NCBI GenBank assembly: GCA_038380435.1
Contig: JAWZYU010000702.1
Coordinates: 1-64,000 of the forward strand
Source: Ryuthela nishihirai
Taxonomy: Eukaryota > Arthropoda > Arachnida > Araneae > Heptathelidae
Direction: 5' to 3'
DNA length: 64,000 nt
The position numbers and the translations under genes were made by a program. Shown one piece after another: positions 10,965 to 21,759 of this stretch (position 1 is its first letter; every line of letters begins with the position of its first letter). A model generated the notes under the pieces. The model was not told where the DNA came from, searched no databases, and saw nothing but the letters and a program-made list of their open reading frames with translations.

Positions 10965-12012
10965 AATAAATACCCCTCAAGCAGCTGCTTGCCACAGAGG
11001 TCTGACAGGAGCCTGTCAGTTTATATGCCATAGTAGAAGGTCTGTGAGGATGACAGGACCTCAGGAACGTGTACAGCAACTGTACACGCTCCAGTTTGCT
11101 GTGAACGGTAACTGCACACGCTCCAGGTTTGCTGTGAACGTAACTGCACACGCTCCAATTTGCTGTGAACGGTAACTGCACACGCTCCAGTTTGCTGTGA
11201 ACGGTAACTGCACACGCTCCAGTTTGCTGTGAACGGTAACTGCACACGCTCAATATTTCTGTGAGTGGGCCCACACGATCCAGGTTTTTGTGAGCTCACA
11301 CGATCCAATGTGCTGTGAACATCAACCACAACTGCTCCAGTTTGCTGTTAACGGTAACTGCACACGCTCAATATTTCTGTGAGTGGGCCCACACGATCCA
11401 GGTTTTTGTGAGCTCACACGATCCAATGTGCTGTGAACATCAACCACAACTGCTCCAGTTTGCGGTTAACGGTAACTGCACACGCTCAATATTTCTGTGA
11501 GTGGGCCCACACGATCCAGGTTTTTGTGAGCTCACACGATCCAATGTGCTGTGAACATCAACCGCAACCGCTCCAGTTTGCTGTGAACGGTAATTGTACA
11601 CGCTCAATATTTCTGTGAGTTGGCCCGCACGATCCAGGTTTTTGTGAGCTCACACGATCCAATTTGCTGTGAACATCAACCGCAACCGCTCCAGTTTGCT
11701 GTGAACGGTAACTGCACACGCTCAAATTTCTGTGAGTGGGCCCACACGATCCAGGTTTTTTGAGCTCACACGATCCAATGTGCTGTGAACATTAACCGCA
11801 ACCTCTCCAGTACGCTCAATATTTCTGTGAGTGGGCCCACACGATCCAGGTTTTTGTGAGCTCACACGATCCAATGTGCTGTAGTAGAAGGTCTGAGAGG
11901 ATGGCAGGACCTCAGCAGAAAGCAACACGAACATCCATGCCTTACCCGGGACTCGAACCCAGGTCCCGTAGATCAGTAGCCAAGCGCGCTAACCACTCGG
12001 CCACGGGACGGT
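10965..12012 (-). mobile_element. SINE-B carrying a 118-bp satellite block
   Basis: Read on the minus strand: tRNA-like head (A box TGGCCGAGTGG, B box GGTTCGAGTCC), body, satellite block (11066-11880), body continuation and the 3' end (gcaagcagctgcttgagggg, then A/T-rich). The satellite is flanked on both sides by a roughly 35-bp copy of agtagaaggtctg...gacctcag, which is single in satellite-free SINE-B copies. Confidence 0.85.
11066..11880 (+). repeat. 118-bp satellite with 33-bp sub-repeats
   Basis: Starts with the hairpin CGTGTACAG-CAA-CTGTACACG, then several 33-bp units (cgctccagtttgctgtgaac...), then about six 118-bp units with gtgagtgggcccacacgatc and gtgagctcacacgatccaat. Ends caatgtgct next to SINE-B sequence. 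Confidence 0.92.
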
Positions 12013-12175
12013 GCAGGGACTCAATACTGAGGCTCCTCCCCAATAAAATGGTTCAATTCCAGCCTTTACTTAAACATAACAATTATTTATTGAACACTCA
12101 CAAACATGCTTGATAGACAAGGACATATGCTCAGTTACGTAGCATTACATCACCAGCTTACTATGCCTGTTCAGC
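12013..12175. other. Short unique spacer
   Basis: No feature seen. Confidence 0.5.
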
Positions 12176-12672
12176 TGGGGGCGGAGGTGGCTCAGTCGGT
12201 AGCGCGCCAGGCTCGTAATCTGTAGTTCCCAGGTTCGAGTCCCAGCTGCGTCAGCGTTGAGATTTATCTCCGCAAAATTCCCCGCCCTGCCCACGGTCAG
12301 TAGGGGACACCGATGGGCTTGGAAAGCCCACTTGGAATGCCCATGGTCAGTAGGGACACCGATGGGCTTGGAAAGCCCACTTGGAATGCCCATGGTCAGT
12401 AGGGACACCGATGGGCTTGTCCGTCCGTCGGATGGGATGTTAAACCGTGACCCCGTGTGCGGGAGAGCCATACCCTGTGCACATTAAAGAACACGCTGGA
12501 TGGCCTTGACTGGAGGCTACCATCTGTCTCCCAACAGCTGTTCCAGTGGGTCCCCTCCCCCAATCTTCTCTGAGCCTTCGGGGTCTTTGTGACTGACCAT
12601 TCAGCCCATAGTGTGCAAAAAAGTGCCGCTCATGGTGTGCAAAAAAGTGCCGCTCAGAGGGAAAAGTGCCAA
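12176..12672 (+). repeat. SINE-A full-length copy with a triplicated 49-bp segment
   Basis: Complete head with A box tggctcagtcgg and B box ggttcgagtcc. The segment around ggtcagtagggacaccgatg is present three times in 12290-12420 with a 49-bp step. The extreme 3' end also has a short duplication of gtgtgcaaaaaagtgccgct. Confidence 0.92.
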
Positions 12673-13084
12673 CCTATTCAGCTGTTTTCACGAGAGCCTG
12701 AGTGCCGTTAGTCCCAGTAGGCATTTACCAGCTTTTCAATTTTGCGTCTTCACGCGTTCGTCTTTCGCCTGGCTCTCCTCTCCCTCCTTCGTCGTTGCCA
12801 ACACTCTTCTCCCTTCTCCGCTTCGGCCATGTGGCAAGGTCGTTGACCCCCGAGTCCAGGGTCACTTGTCAGCGGACACCAGCAGTGGGTGATCTGCATC
12901 ACCCTGACGCTGCTACCTCGATTAACATTCCAGTTGCTGGTATGGAGGGCTCCCACGTAGCATATGCCTTTTTGGTGAAATCCAAAATAACGTACAAAAC
13001 ACAAACAAAAAAAAATATTTAAAAAGGCCTCTAGCCTGACAAAATCCATATTTTAAAGATTAATATTTTTGAAAACATTTAGGT
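12673..13084. other. Unique stretch
   Basis: Open frames of about 90-106 codons on both strands overlap here with no recognisable domain. No repeat recognised. Confidence 0.45.
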
Positions 13085-13805
13085 AACAAAAGTCACAGTG
13101 GGCCCGGATCTACGAAAAAGATCGAGGAGGGCAGGCAGGGTGGGGAGAGAAACGAAATCGCACCGGAAAAATGTAGGGGAATTTAAAAAAAAAATTTTTT
13201 TTGGGAAGAGGGGGTTTAAGGTGGAAAAATGTACTTAGTTTTTTTGGGGTAAGGGGGGGAGAAAATATTTCTAACTGGAAAAAATGTACGTTTTTTTTAG
13301 AAGGGGGGAGAAAATATTCCTAACTGGAAAAATGTACGGAGATATTTTTTTTTTTTTTGGGGGGGGGGGGGGGGGTAGAAAAAATTTCTAACTGGAAAAA
13401 TGTACGGGGGTTTTTTTTTTGAGAGGGGGTAGAAAAAATTTCTAACTGGAAAAATGTACGGGGATTTATTTCTTTTTTTGGGGGGAGATCTAAAAATTCG
13501 AACCGAAAAAATGTAGGGGAATTTAAAAAAAATGTTTTTTTTTTTTGGGGGGGGGGATTTTTAAGATGGAAAATGTACTTAGATTTTTTTGGGGGAGGGG
13601 GGAGAAAATATTTCTAACTGGAAAAATTTACGTTTTTTTTAGAAGGGGGGGGGAGAATATATTCCTAACTGGAAAAATGTATGGGGATATTTTTTTGGGG
13701 GGGTGGGGTAGAAAAAATTTCAAACTGGAAAAATGTACGGAGGATTTATTTATTTTTATGGGGGGGCTAAAAATTCGAATCGGAAAAATGTAGGGGGGGG
13801 ATAAA
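13085..13805. repeat. G/T-rich minisatellite with long homopolymers
   Basis: About ten degenerate units built on taactggaaaaatgtacggg followed by a T run and a G run (17 G at 13359-13375). Unit length is about 60-70 bp and varies with homopolymer length. The block 13140-13500 is partly repeated in 13500-13800, suggesting a larger duplication. Confidence 0.88.
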
Positions 13806-13985
13806 AAGATACATAATGAATGCATTTTTTTACGATTTTAAGATTATTTCGCAATTCTCGGCATTTACATGAAAGGATCATTAAAGCTGTTGCACGTTTT
13901 ACAACAGACATTCTGAGCCGACTGCGGACAGAAGTGAATATCACGCTCTCTAGTGGCGCCATACACGGAAGTCTGTCGAAAATAA

Positions 13986-14467
13986 AAAAATAAAATAAAT
14001 ACCCCTCAAACAGCTGCTTGCCACAGAGGTCTGACAGGAGCCTGTCAGTTTATATGCCATAGTAGAAGGTCTGTGAGGATGGCAGGACTTCAGGAACGGG
14101 TACAGCAACTGTACACGCTCAATATTTCTGTGAGTGGGCCCACACGATCCAGGTTTTTGTGAGCTCACACGATCCAATGTGCTGTGAACATTAACCGCAA
14201 CCGCTCCAGTTTGCTGTGAACGGTAACTGCACACGCTCAATATTTCTGTGAGTGGGCCCACACGATCCAGGTTTTTGTGAGCTCACACGATCCAATGTGC
14301 TGTAGTAGAAGGTCTGAGAGGATGGCAGGACCTCAGCAGAAAAACGACACATACCCGGGGATCGAACCCAGGTCCCTTAGATCAGTAGCCAAGAGCCTTA
14401 CCCGGGGCTCGAACCCAGGTCCCTTAGATCAGTAGCCAAGAGCGCTAACCACTCGGCCATGGGACGG
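13986..14467 (-). mobile_element. SINE-B carrying a short 118-bp satellite block
   Basis: Same architecture and the same two junctions as 10965-12012, with about two satellite units (14095-14301). The tRNA-like head is partly duplicated: cccaggtcccttagatcagt occurs twice about 49 bp apart within 14343-14467. Confidence 0.88.
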
Positions 14468-14685
14468 CAAGTCTGTTGAACACAAAACTTTTAAGAGTTT
14501 ATTGACCTTTTTGGATGCAGAATTCTTTTGGATACTTGATTATTTAATAAAATATTCTATTCAAAAATCTGGCTATTCGTTTCTAAAGACGTTGCATTTA
14601 GACCAGAGATATTCTCCCAAGGAACTGAACCGAATGGGGGAGTTTATTTTTATACGTAAGAAAATGAAATGAGATGGTTTTTTTT
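14468..14685. other. Unique AT-rich spacer
   Basis: No feature seen. Confidence 0.5.
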
Positions 14686-14775
14686 TCATTTTGCAAATAA
14701 TGGGATAAATGGCTAGGTTACGAGGACCCCTAAGGCTCAGAGTTGGTTGGGGGTATTATTATTTTGCCTCTGAAC
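14686..14775 (-). repeat. SINE-A tail fragment
   Basis: Contains diverged forms of the tail words (aatgggataaatggctaggt, ggctcagagttggttggggg). Confidence 0.7.
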
Positions 14776-14777
14776 GG

Positions 14778-15140
14778 AGGGCCCGGGGCTCAGTCGGCAG
14801 CGCGCCAGACTCCTGTCTAACAGTCTACAGTTCCTAGGTTCGAGTCCCAGCTGGGTCAGCGTTGAGATTTATCTCCGCAAAACTCCTACCCTGTAAGAGG
14901 ACATCGATGCAAAACTCCTTCCCCAGTAAGGGGACATCGATGGGCTTAGAAAGACCACCGTCCGTCGAATGGGACGTTAAGCCGTGGCCCGTGTGCGAAA
15001 GAGAGCCATACCCTGTACACGTTAAAGGACACGCTGGATGACCTTGACGGGAGGCTACCTCTGTCTCCTAATTGCTGTTCCAGTGGGTCCCCCACCCCAG
15101 CCTTCTCTGAGGCTTCCAGGTCCTTGTGACCTGACCATTT
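14778..15140 (+). repeat. SINE-A, 3'-truncated
   Basis: tRNA-like head with a 7-base insertion next to the anticodon region (cagactcctgtctaacagtc), intact B box, and a duplicated ggacatcgatgcaaaactcc segment in the body. It ends at tgacctgaccattta, where the next SINE-A begins. Confidence 0.88.
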
Positions 15141-15141
15141 A

Positions 15142-15523
15142 GGGGCGGGGGTGGCTCAGTCGGTAGCGCGCCAGGCTCGTAATCTGTAGTTCCCAGGTTC
15201 GAGTCCCAGCTGGATCAGCGTTGAGATTTATCTCCGCAAAATTCCCCGCCCTGCACACGGTCAGTAGGGGACACCGATGGGCTTGGAAAGGCCGCCGTCT
15301 GTCGGATGGGACGTTAAGCCGTGGCCCCGTGTGTGGGAGAGCCATACCCTGTGCACGTTAAAGAACACGCTGGATGGCCTTGACGGGAGGCTACCATCTG
15401 TCTCCTAACAGCTGTTCCAGTGGGTCCCCTCCCCCAACCTTCTATGAGCCTTCGGGGTACATGTGACCTGGTCATTTAGCCCATGGTGTGCAAAAAAGTG
15501 CAGAGGTAAAACAACCCAACCCA
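15142..15523 (+). repeat. SINE-A, full-length
   Basis: Starts ggggcgggggtggctcagtc and ends gaggtaaaacaacccaaccc. Both Pol III boxes are consensus. It lies inside a head-to-tail cluster of three copies. Confidence 0.93.
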
Positions 15524-15525
15524 AC

Positions 15526-15842
15526 CGCAAAACTCCTTCCCTGTAAGGGGACATCGATGCAAAACTCCTTCCCCAGTAAGGGGACATCGATGGGCTTGGA
15601 AAGATCACCGTCCGTCGGATGGGACGCTAAGCCGTGGCCCCGTGTGCGGGAGAGAGGCATACCCTGTACACGTTAAAGAACACGCTGGATGGCCTTGACG
15701 GGAGGCTACCATCTGTCTCCTAATAGCTGTTCCAGTGGGTCCCCCACCCCAGCCTTCTCTGAGTCTTCGGGGTTCATGTGACCTGGCCATTTAATCCATG
15801 GTGTAAAAAAAAAGTGCGACTCAGAGGTAAAACAACCCAACC
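15526..15842 (+). repeat. SINE-A, headless copy
   Basis: Begins within the body and carries the same duplicated aaaactccttccc...ggggacatcgatg segment as 14778-15140. The two are therefore parts of one element, or duplicates, split by the 15142-15523 insertion. Confidence 0.85.
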
Positions 15843-16534
15843 CAATCGCATCAGTGAACAACACAACTAAAAACAAAAAACAAAAAATCGATAACGCATC
15901 AAAAACTAATCTAACTCTCTTCAAATACCCCAAATGTCTTCCTCTCCCAACGACAAATTCACCATCCTCCTGCTGAATACCTCGTCCCGCCAAAAACACG
16001 TCCACAATTCTCACCCACACGATTGGAAGCTGGCGAAGAGTGATTGTGAGAGGCAAACGACCCCGGCGAGGTGCCCGGACCTCACACACCACATGTCACT
16101 CAGCGAACAGCTGCCGTGCCCTGCCAAAGACTGCCGACGACATGGCGGACGGGTTTCCTTTTGTTTCGCTCGCGCCGTGAAAAACTCCTTTTCTCACGGC
16201 ACGTGCGGTCTTGTTAACGGACTCAGGCGTCACGCGACGCTCGCGGAATGTGTCCGTCTCTCTCGACCCCCCCCTCCCCCCTTCCCTCCACAAGGGAGGT
16301 CGTCGTTTTGTCGCCGCATCCTGACAACTTGTTTCCCTGGGCGACCTCCTCCTCCTCCGTTATTCTCTCAGCATCTTCCGAGATCCCAAAGTGACGTGAA
16401 TGAATTCGCTTCCTCCTCAATCAGTCTCTGAATACAATTGCTAGAGGACTGTGAGTTTCAAGGCACGTATTTTTTTTTAAAACTATGTCCGTTTCATGAA
16501 TTTCCGCTGGAGACTCATTTTGCATATTTCATCT
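15843..16534. other. Unique GC-richer stretch
   Basis: An open frame of 165 codons (15934-16431, plus) begins with Met but has proline runs and no domain I recognise. Overlapping frames are open on the other strand, so I treat it as chance in GC-rich DNA. Possible intronic regulatory DNA. Confidence 0.4.
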
Positions 16535-17270
16535 GAAATCGTATGTTTATATCATATATTTCATCAGGATCATCGTGATCATTTTACTTATTTCATCGTG
16601 ATCATTTTACTTATTTCATCGAGATCATCGTGATGATTTCACCTATTTACGTGAGACCATCGTGCTCGTTTTGCTCACTTTCACTCTGTCATCATGTTCA
16701 TTATCATCGTGATCATTTTACTTATTTCATCGAGATCATCGTGCTCATTTTACTTATTTTCGTCAGATCATCGTGCTCGTTTTGCTCATTTCCACTGTCA
16801 CCATTTTCATTTTCATCAGGATCATTGTGATCATTTTACTTATTTCATCGTGATCATTTTACTTATTTCATCAAGATCATCATGCTCATTTTACTTATTT
16901 TCGTCAGATCATCGTGCTCATTTTACTTATTTTCGTCAGATCATCGTGCTCATTTTACTTATTTTCGTCAGATCATCGTGCTCATTTTACTTATTTTCGT
17001 CAGATCATCGTGCTCGTTTTACTCATGTCCGCTGTCATCATCATGTTCATTTTACTCATGTCCGCTGTCATCATCATGTTCATTTTCATCGGGATCATCG
17101 TCACCATTTTACCTATCCGGTCAGGATCATCGTGATCATTTCGCTTACATCTTTAGAAATCATCGCACTCCTTTTACCCTTTTCATCAAGATCATCCTGA
17201 GCATTTTAAAAATTAAATCAGAAATCTTCGTGCTAGTTTTACTTATTTAATCAGAGATCATTGTGCGCAT
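16535..17270 (+). repeat. 32-bp minisatellite (gatcatcgtgctcattttac)
   Basis: Nearly perfect 32-bp units at 16880-17020, flanked by diverged 20-40-bp relatives. All three plus frames stay open because the unit lacks stops in those frames; the His/Ser/Phe-rich peptides are not a gene. Confidence 0.9.
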
Positions 17271-17387
17271 TCACAACTAAATTGCAGTCTCGTCAAATAA
17301 TGTCATTTACAGAGATGTAATAAAAAAAAAACACGCGTCTGTTTTTAAGAAGATTTTCATTAAAGTGACTGATGAATAAAATAAAAA

Positions 17388-17878
17388 AATAAATACCCCC
17401 TCAAGCAGCTGCTTGCCACAGAGGTCTGACAGGAGCCTGTCAGTTTATATGCCATAGTAGAAGGTCTGTGAGGATGGCAGGACCTCAGGAACGTGTACAG
17501 CAACTGTACACGCTCCAGTTACCGTTCACAGCAAACTGGAGCGTGTGCAGTTACTGCACACGCTCCATTTTGCTGTGAACGGTAACTGCACACGCTCCAG
17601 TTTGCTGTGAACGGTAACTGCACACGCTCCAGTTTGCTGTGAACGGTAACTGCACACGCTCCAGTTTGCTGTGAACGGTAACTGCACACGTTCAATATTT
17701 CTGTGAGTGGGCCCACACGATCCAGGTTTTTGTGAGCTCACACGATCCAATGTTGTGTAGTAGAAGGTCTGAGAGGATGGCAGGACCTCAGCAGAAAACA
17801 ACACGAACATCCATGCCTTACCCGGGGTTCGAACCCAGGTCCCGTAGATCAGTAGCCAAGCGCGCTAACCACTCGGCT
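17388..17878 (-). mobile_element. SINE-B carrying a 118-bp satellite block
   Basis: Third copy of the SINE-B/satellite composite, with satellite at 17490-17756. It starts with the same hairpin, then a palindrome (gttaccgttcacagcaaact against its complement), then 33-bp repeats and one 118-bp unit. The head is cut at ccactcgg, before the full A box. Confidence 0.88.
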
Positions 17879-17982
17879 TGTTAATTACCGAGACTGTTAC
17901 TGATTGGCAAATCACCCCTGATTGTATCTAACATACATTCCATTCATCCAATAAATGATTATCAATAATAAAAAATATAAAG

Positions 17983-18172
17983 AAACCCTCAAGCAGCTGC
18001 TTGCCACAGAGGGCTCACAGAAGCCTGCCAGTTTATACACCACAGTTGAAGCTCTGTGAGGATGGCGGGACCTCAACAGAAAAACGACACGAACATCCAT
18101 GCCTTATCTGGGACTCGAACCCAAATCCCTTAAACCAGTAGCCAAGCGCGCTGACCACTCGGCCACTTGTAC
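17983..18172 (-). repeat. SINE-B without satellite (reference copy)
   Basis: On the minus strand the A box TGGCCGAGTGGT (18165-18154) and B box GGTTCGAGTCC (18121-18111) are consensus. The body runs without interruption through the point where other copies carry the satellite. This shows the pre-insertion arrangement. Confidence 0.85.
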
Positions 18173-18336
18173 AATAAATAATAGGCCCTGAAAGCTGTTA
18201 CTTTCAGAGACTTTACATACAATATAAATCAAAAATCAAGAATTCTACATGACCCCACAGGATAAATCAGATTTCATCCATTGCCTCTTTTCCATCGTAT
18301 ATATACATTTCATTTCCTCGTTGCTTCTTCTACTTG

Positions 18337-19118
18337 GGCGGGGGTGGCTCAGTCGGTAGCGCGCCAGGCTCGTAATCTGTAGTTCCCAGGTTCGAGTCCT
18401 AACTAGGTCAACGTTGAGATTTATCTCCGCAAATCTCCACGCCCTGCTCACGGGCAGTAGAGGACACCGATGGGCTTGGAAAGGCCATCGTCCGTTGGAT
18501 GGGACGTTAAGCCGTGACCCCATGTGCGGGAGTTGGGTTGGGTTGTTTTACCTCTGAGCGGCACTTTTTTGCACACCATGGGCTAAATGGCCAGGTCACA
18601 TGGACCCCGAAGGCTCAGAGAAGGTTGGGGGAGGGGACCCACTGGAACAGCTGTTGGGAGACAGATGGTAGCCTCCCGTCAAGGCCATCCAGCGTGTTCT
18701 TTAACGTGCACAGGGTATAACTCTCCCGCACACGGGGCCAAGGCTTAGCGTCCCATCCGATGGACGGCGGCCTTTCCAAGCCCATCGGTGTCCCCTACTG
18801 ACCGTGTGCAGGGCGGGGAATTTTGCGGAGATAAATCTCAACGCTGACCCAGCTGGGACTCGAACCTGGGAACTACAGATTACGAGCCTGGCGCGCTACC
18901 GACTGAGCCACCCGTGCCCGTATGTGCGGGAGAGCTATACCCTGTGCACGTTAAAGAACACGCTGGATGGCCTTGACGGGAGGCTACCATCTGTCTCCCA
19001 ACAGCTGTTCCAGTGGGTCCCCTCCCCCAACCTTCTCTGAGCCTTCGGGGTCCATGTGACCTGGCCATTTAGCCCATGGTGTGCAAAAAAGTGCAGCTCA
19101 GAGGTAAAACAGCCCAAA
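18337..19118 (+). repeat. SINE-A host copy split by a nested SINE-A
   Basis: Left part 18337-18532 (head to the gtgcgggag motif) and right part 18922-19118 (gtgcgggagagctatac to the tail) form one plus-strand element, interrupted by 18533-18921. Confidence 0.92.
18533..18921 (-). mobile_element. Nested full-length SINE-A with an 11-bp target duplication
   Basis: A complete minus-strand SINE-A of 389 bp, flanked by ATGTGCGGGAG at 18522-18532 and 18922-18932. The duplication fixes the element's ends and fits target-primed retroposition. Confidence 0.93.
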
Positions 19119-19689
19119 CAGCCCAGCTTCTTCTGCTAAACGATTTCGAAACAAAGAGGAGATTGAATTTCTTTCAGCGTTTCAACAATCGACCACCTCC
19201 CCAGCACCTTCCACCTATTGGTCCGTGCGCTCTCACTATCTCGAAGTGATTTCACGCCATTTTTATCACTTCGACTTCATCCTGTCCGCCAGAGCGTCAT
19301 TTGTCACCCAGCACCGGAGCTCGTTCTACCCTCGAGCCCAGGAAGCACGTCCAGCAGAGCACAGCAAGCGCCTCCTCGTGACAAGGGACGATTAGACAAC
19401 TTCCCGCCATCGACAGAAACAAATGGCGCCAAAATAAAAATGGCAAACGTAGAATATCGTCGTGAGACAAAATTGTCTTTATTGCTCACTCATGCCGAAA
19501 ATTGGAGGGGGGGCGGAGGAAGAAAGGTGCTCTTTCACTCTATCGTGTAATTCTTTTTTTTTTTCAAAAAAGAGTCAAATGTACTGGTGTTGAAAATCGA
19601 GAGTAGTAGGGGGGCAGAGTTCTTTGAAAATATTACTAAGCGAAATAGAGGCAAGAAGAGTACTAAAAACTTCTTAAAGAATATTTAAG
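19119..19689. other. Unique stretch
   Basis: No gene or repeat recognised. An open frame of 110 codons (19218-19550) has no domain. Confidence 0.45.
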
Positions 19690-21015
19690 GATTTAGAAAA
19701 GTAAGCTTATAACGTACTCTTACCTTCAAAACCATGTTTGTAGCACACGATTGTCCCACAGACCAGAAGATTTGGAAAGGTAAGTTTGTAACACAGTTTT
19801 TTGTTTAGGACAAAAGATTTTAAAAGCATGTTTAAAACACGATATTACTCTATAACCCAAAACATTTGAAAAGGTAAGTTTGTAACACGCTTTTGCCTTC
19901 AAAACAAAAGATTCTAAAAACATGTTTTTAATTATTATTGTTTAAGGGTTTGAAAAGGTAAGTTTGTAACACGCTTTCACCTTCAAAACAAAAGATTCTA
20001 AAAACATGTTTTTAATTATTATTGTTTAAGGGTTTGAAAAGGTAAGTTTGTAACACGCTTTCACCTTCAAAACAAAAGATTCTAAAAACATGTTTTTAAT
20101 TATTATTGTTTAAGGGTTTGAAAAGGTAAGTTTGTAACACGCTTTTGCCTTCAAAACAAAAGATTCTAAAAACATGTTTTTAATTATTATTGTTTAAGGG
20201 TTTGAAAAGGTAAGTTTGTAACACGCTTTTGCCTTCAAAACAAATGATTCTAAAAACATGTTTTTAATTATTATTGTTTAAGGGTTTGAAAAGGTAAGTT
20301 TGTAACACGCTTTTACCTTCAAAACAAAAGATTCTAAAAACATGTTTTTAATTATTATTGTTTAAGGGTTTGAAAAGGTAAGTTTGTAACACGCTTTCAC
20401 CTTCAAAACAAAAGATTCTAAAAACATGTTTTTAATTATTATTGTTTAAGGGTTTGAAAAGGTAAGTTTGTAACACGCTTTCACCTTCAAAACAAAAGAT
20501 TCTAAAAACATGTTTTTAATTATTATTGTTTAAGGGTTTGAAAAGGTAAGTTTGTAACACGCTTTTGCCTTCAAAACAAAAGATTCTAAAAACATGTTTT
20601 TAATTATTATTGTTTAAGGGTTTGAAAAGGTAAGTTTGTAACACGCTTTTACCTTCAAAACAAAAGATTCTAAAAACATGTTTTTAATTATTATTGTTTA
20701 AGGGTTTGAAAAGGTAAGTTTGTAACACGCTTTCACCTTCAAAACAAAAGATTCTAAAAACATGTTTTTAATTATTATTGTTTAAGGGTTTGAAAAGGTA
20801 AGTTTGTAACACGCTTTTACCTTCAAAACAAAAGATTCTAAAAACATGCTTTTAATTATTATTGTTTAAGGGTTTGAAAAGGTAAGTTTGTAACACGCTT
20901 TTACCTTCAAAAAAAAAAGATTCTAAAAGCGTGTTTGTAACATAATGACTGTCGCACAGCCCCAAAAAATTTGGAAAAGTAAGTTTGTAACACACTTTTT
21001 TCTTCGAAACAAAGG
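19690..21015. repeat. 84-bp AT-rich satellite, about 13 close copies
   Basis: Units of 84 bp step through 19911, 19995, 20079 and so on to about 20930, with diverged relatives on both sides (19690-19910, 20935-21015). Key word ggtaagtttgtaacacgctt. Units differ mainly at one spot (tttcacc, ttttgcc or ttttacc). Confidence 0.95.
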
Positions 21016-21759
21016 ATTACAGAAGTCCTAACATTACCATCCGTGTGTCATATATATATACCAAGTGTGACATATTCCAATGCAAGATAGGATTGCGAGA
21101 TAAGTGAATGAAAAAAGAAATAACTTCACGGAATAGACAGATAGGGCAGAAAGCCACTTTCGGCGATTTCAAAACCATTTCTCCTCCTAATCTTTCCACT
21201 TCGAAATCACTCAAGAGTTCCAACACAGAGAGAAAAATGGTTCTGAAAGGGAAGACAAAACACAAAAAAAGGTTCCGAAATAGATGAGACAGTTTCCCCT
21301 CCCCCCCCCCCCATAATTCTCCTCCGCAGTCTGTCTCAGTCAGGCCTCTCCATCCTCATCCATCATAACCGAAGACTTCGTCCGTCTTTTGCAGAAGAGA
21401 ACTTTTCCTCCACATTCCATGTTTATCTCGGTTTCAGCTGAGACTGGCATTCGCAGATGGCACAGAACGCTGCGAGCATCGCTTTGCACGTGATCCCGCG
21501 CTGCGCTCGCGGCAAAAGACAAAATATGTAGTTGAGGCCGGGGGGGGGGGGGGCGGTGGTCCGACTTTCTTATTCTTGTTGCCGTATTCGAAAAGTAAAG
21601 GGAAGAATTGAAATATCTCTTTTTCATTGAAAAATTGCTTATTTTATAGGAAGCGGAAAATGGCTACGGAATTCCTAGGGAAGTCAGAGTGCTTAAAACA
21701 GGGATATTCCGTACAAGGCACCGGCACTAAACGGTGGCCATTATGACTAAAAATGGTAT
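21016..21759. other. Unique stretch with a poly-G run
   Basis: A 14-base G run at 21540-21553 and a C run near 21299-21312. No recognised gene. Confidence 0.45.

Noticed and set aside
15934..16431. 165-codon open frame as a gene
   Set aside because: No recognisable domain, low-complexity proline runs, overlapping open frames on the opposite strand, and no splice or promoter context.
16694..17200. 168-codon Ser/His/Phe-rich frame
   Set aside because: It is the translation of a 32-bp minisatellite, open in three frames.
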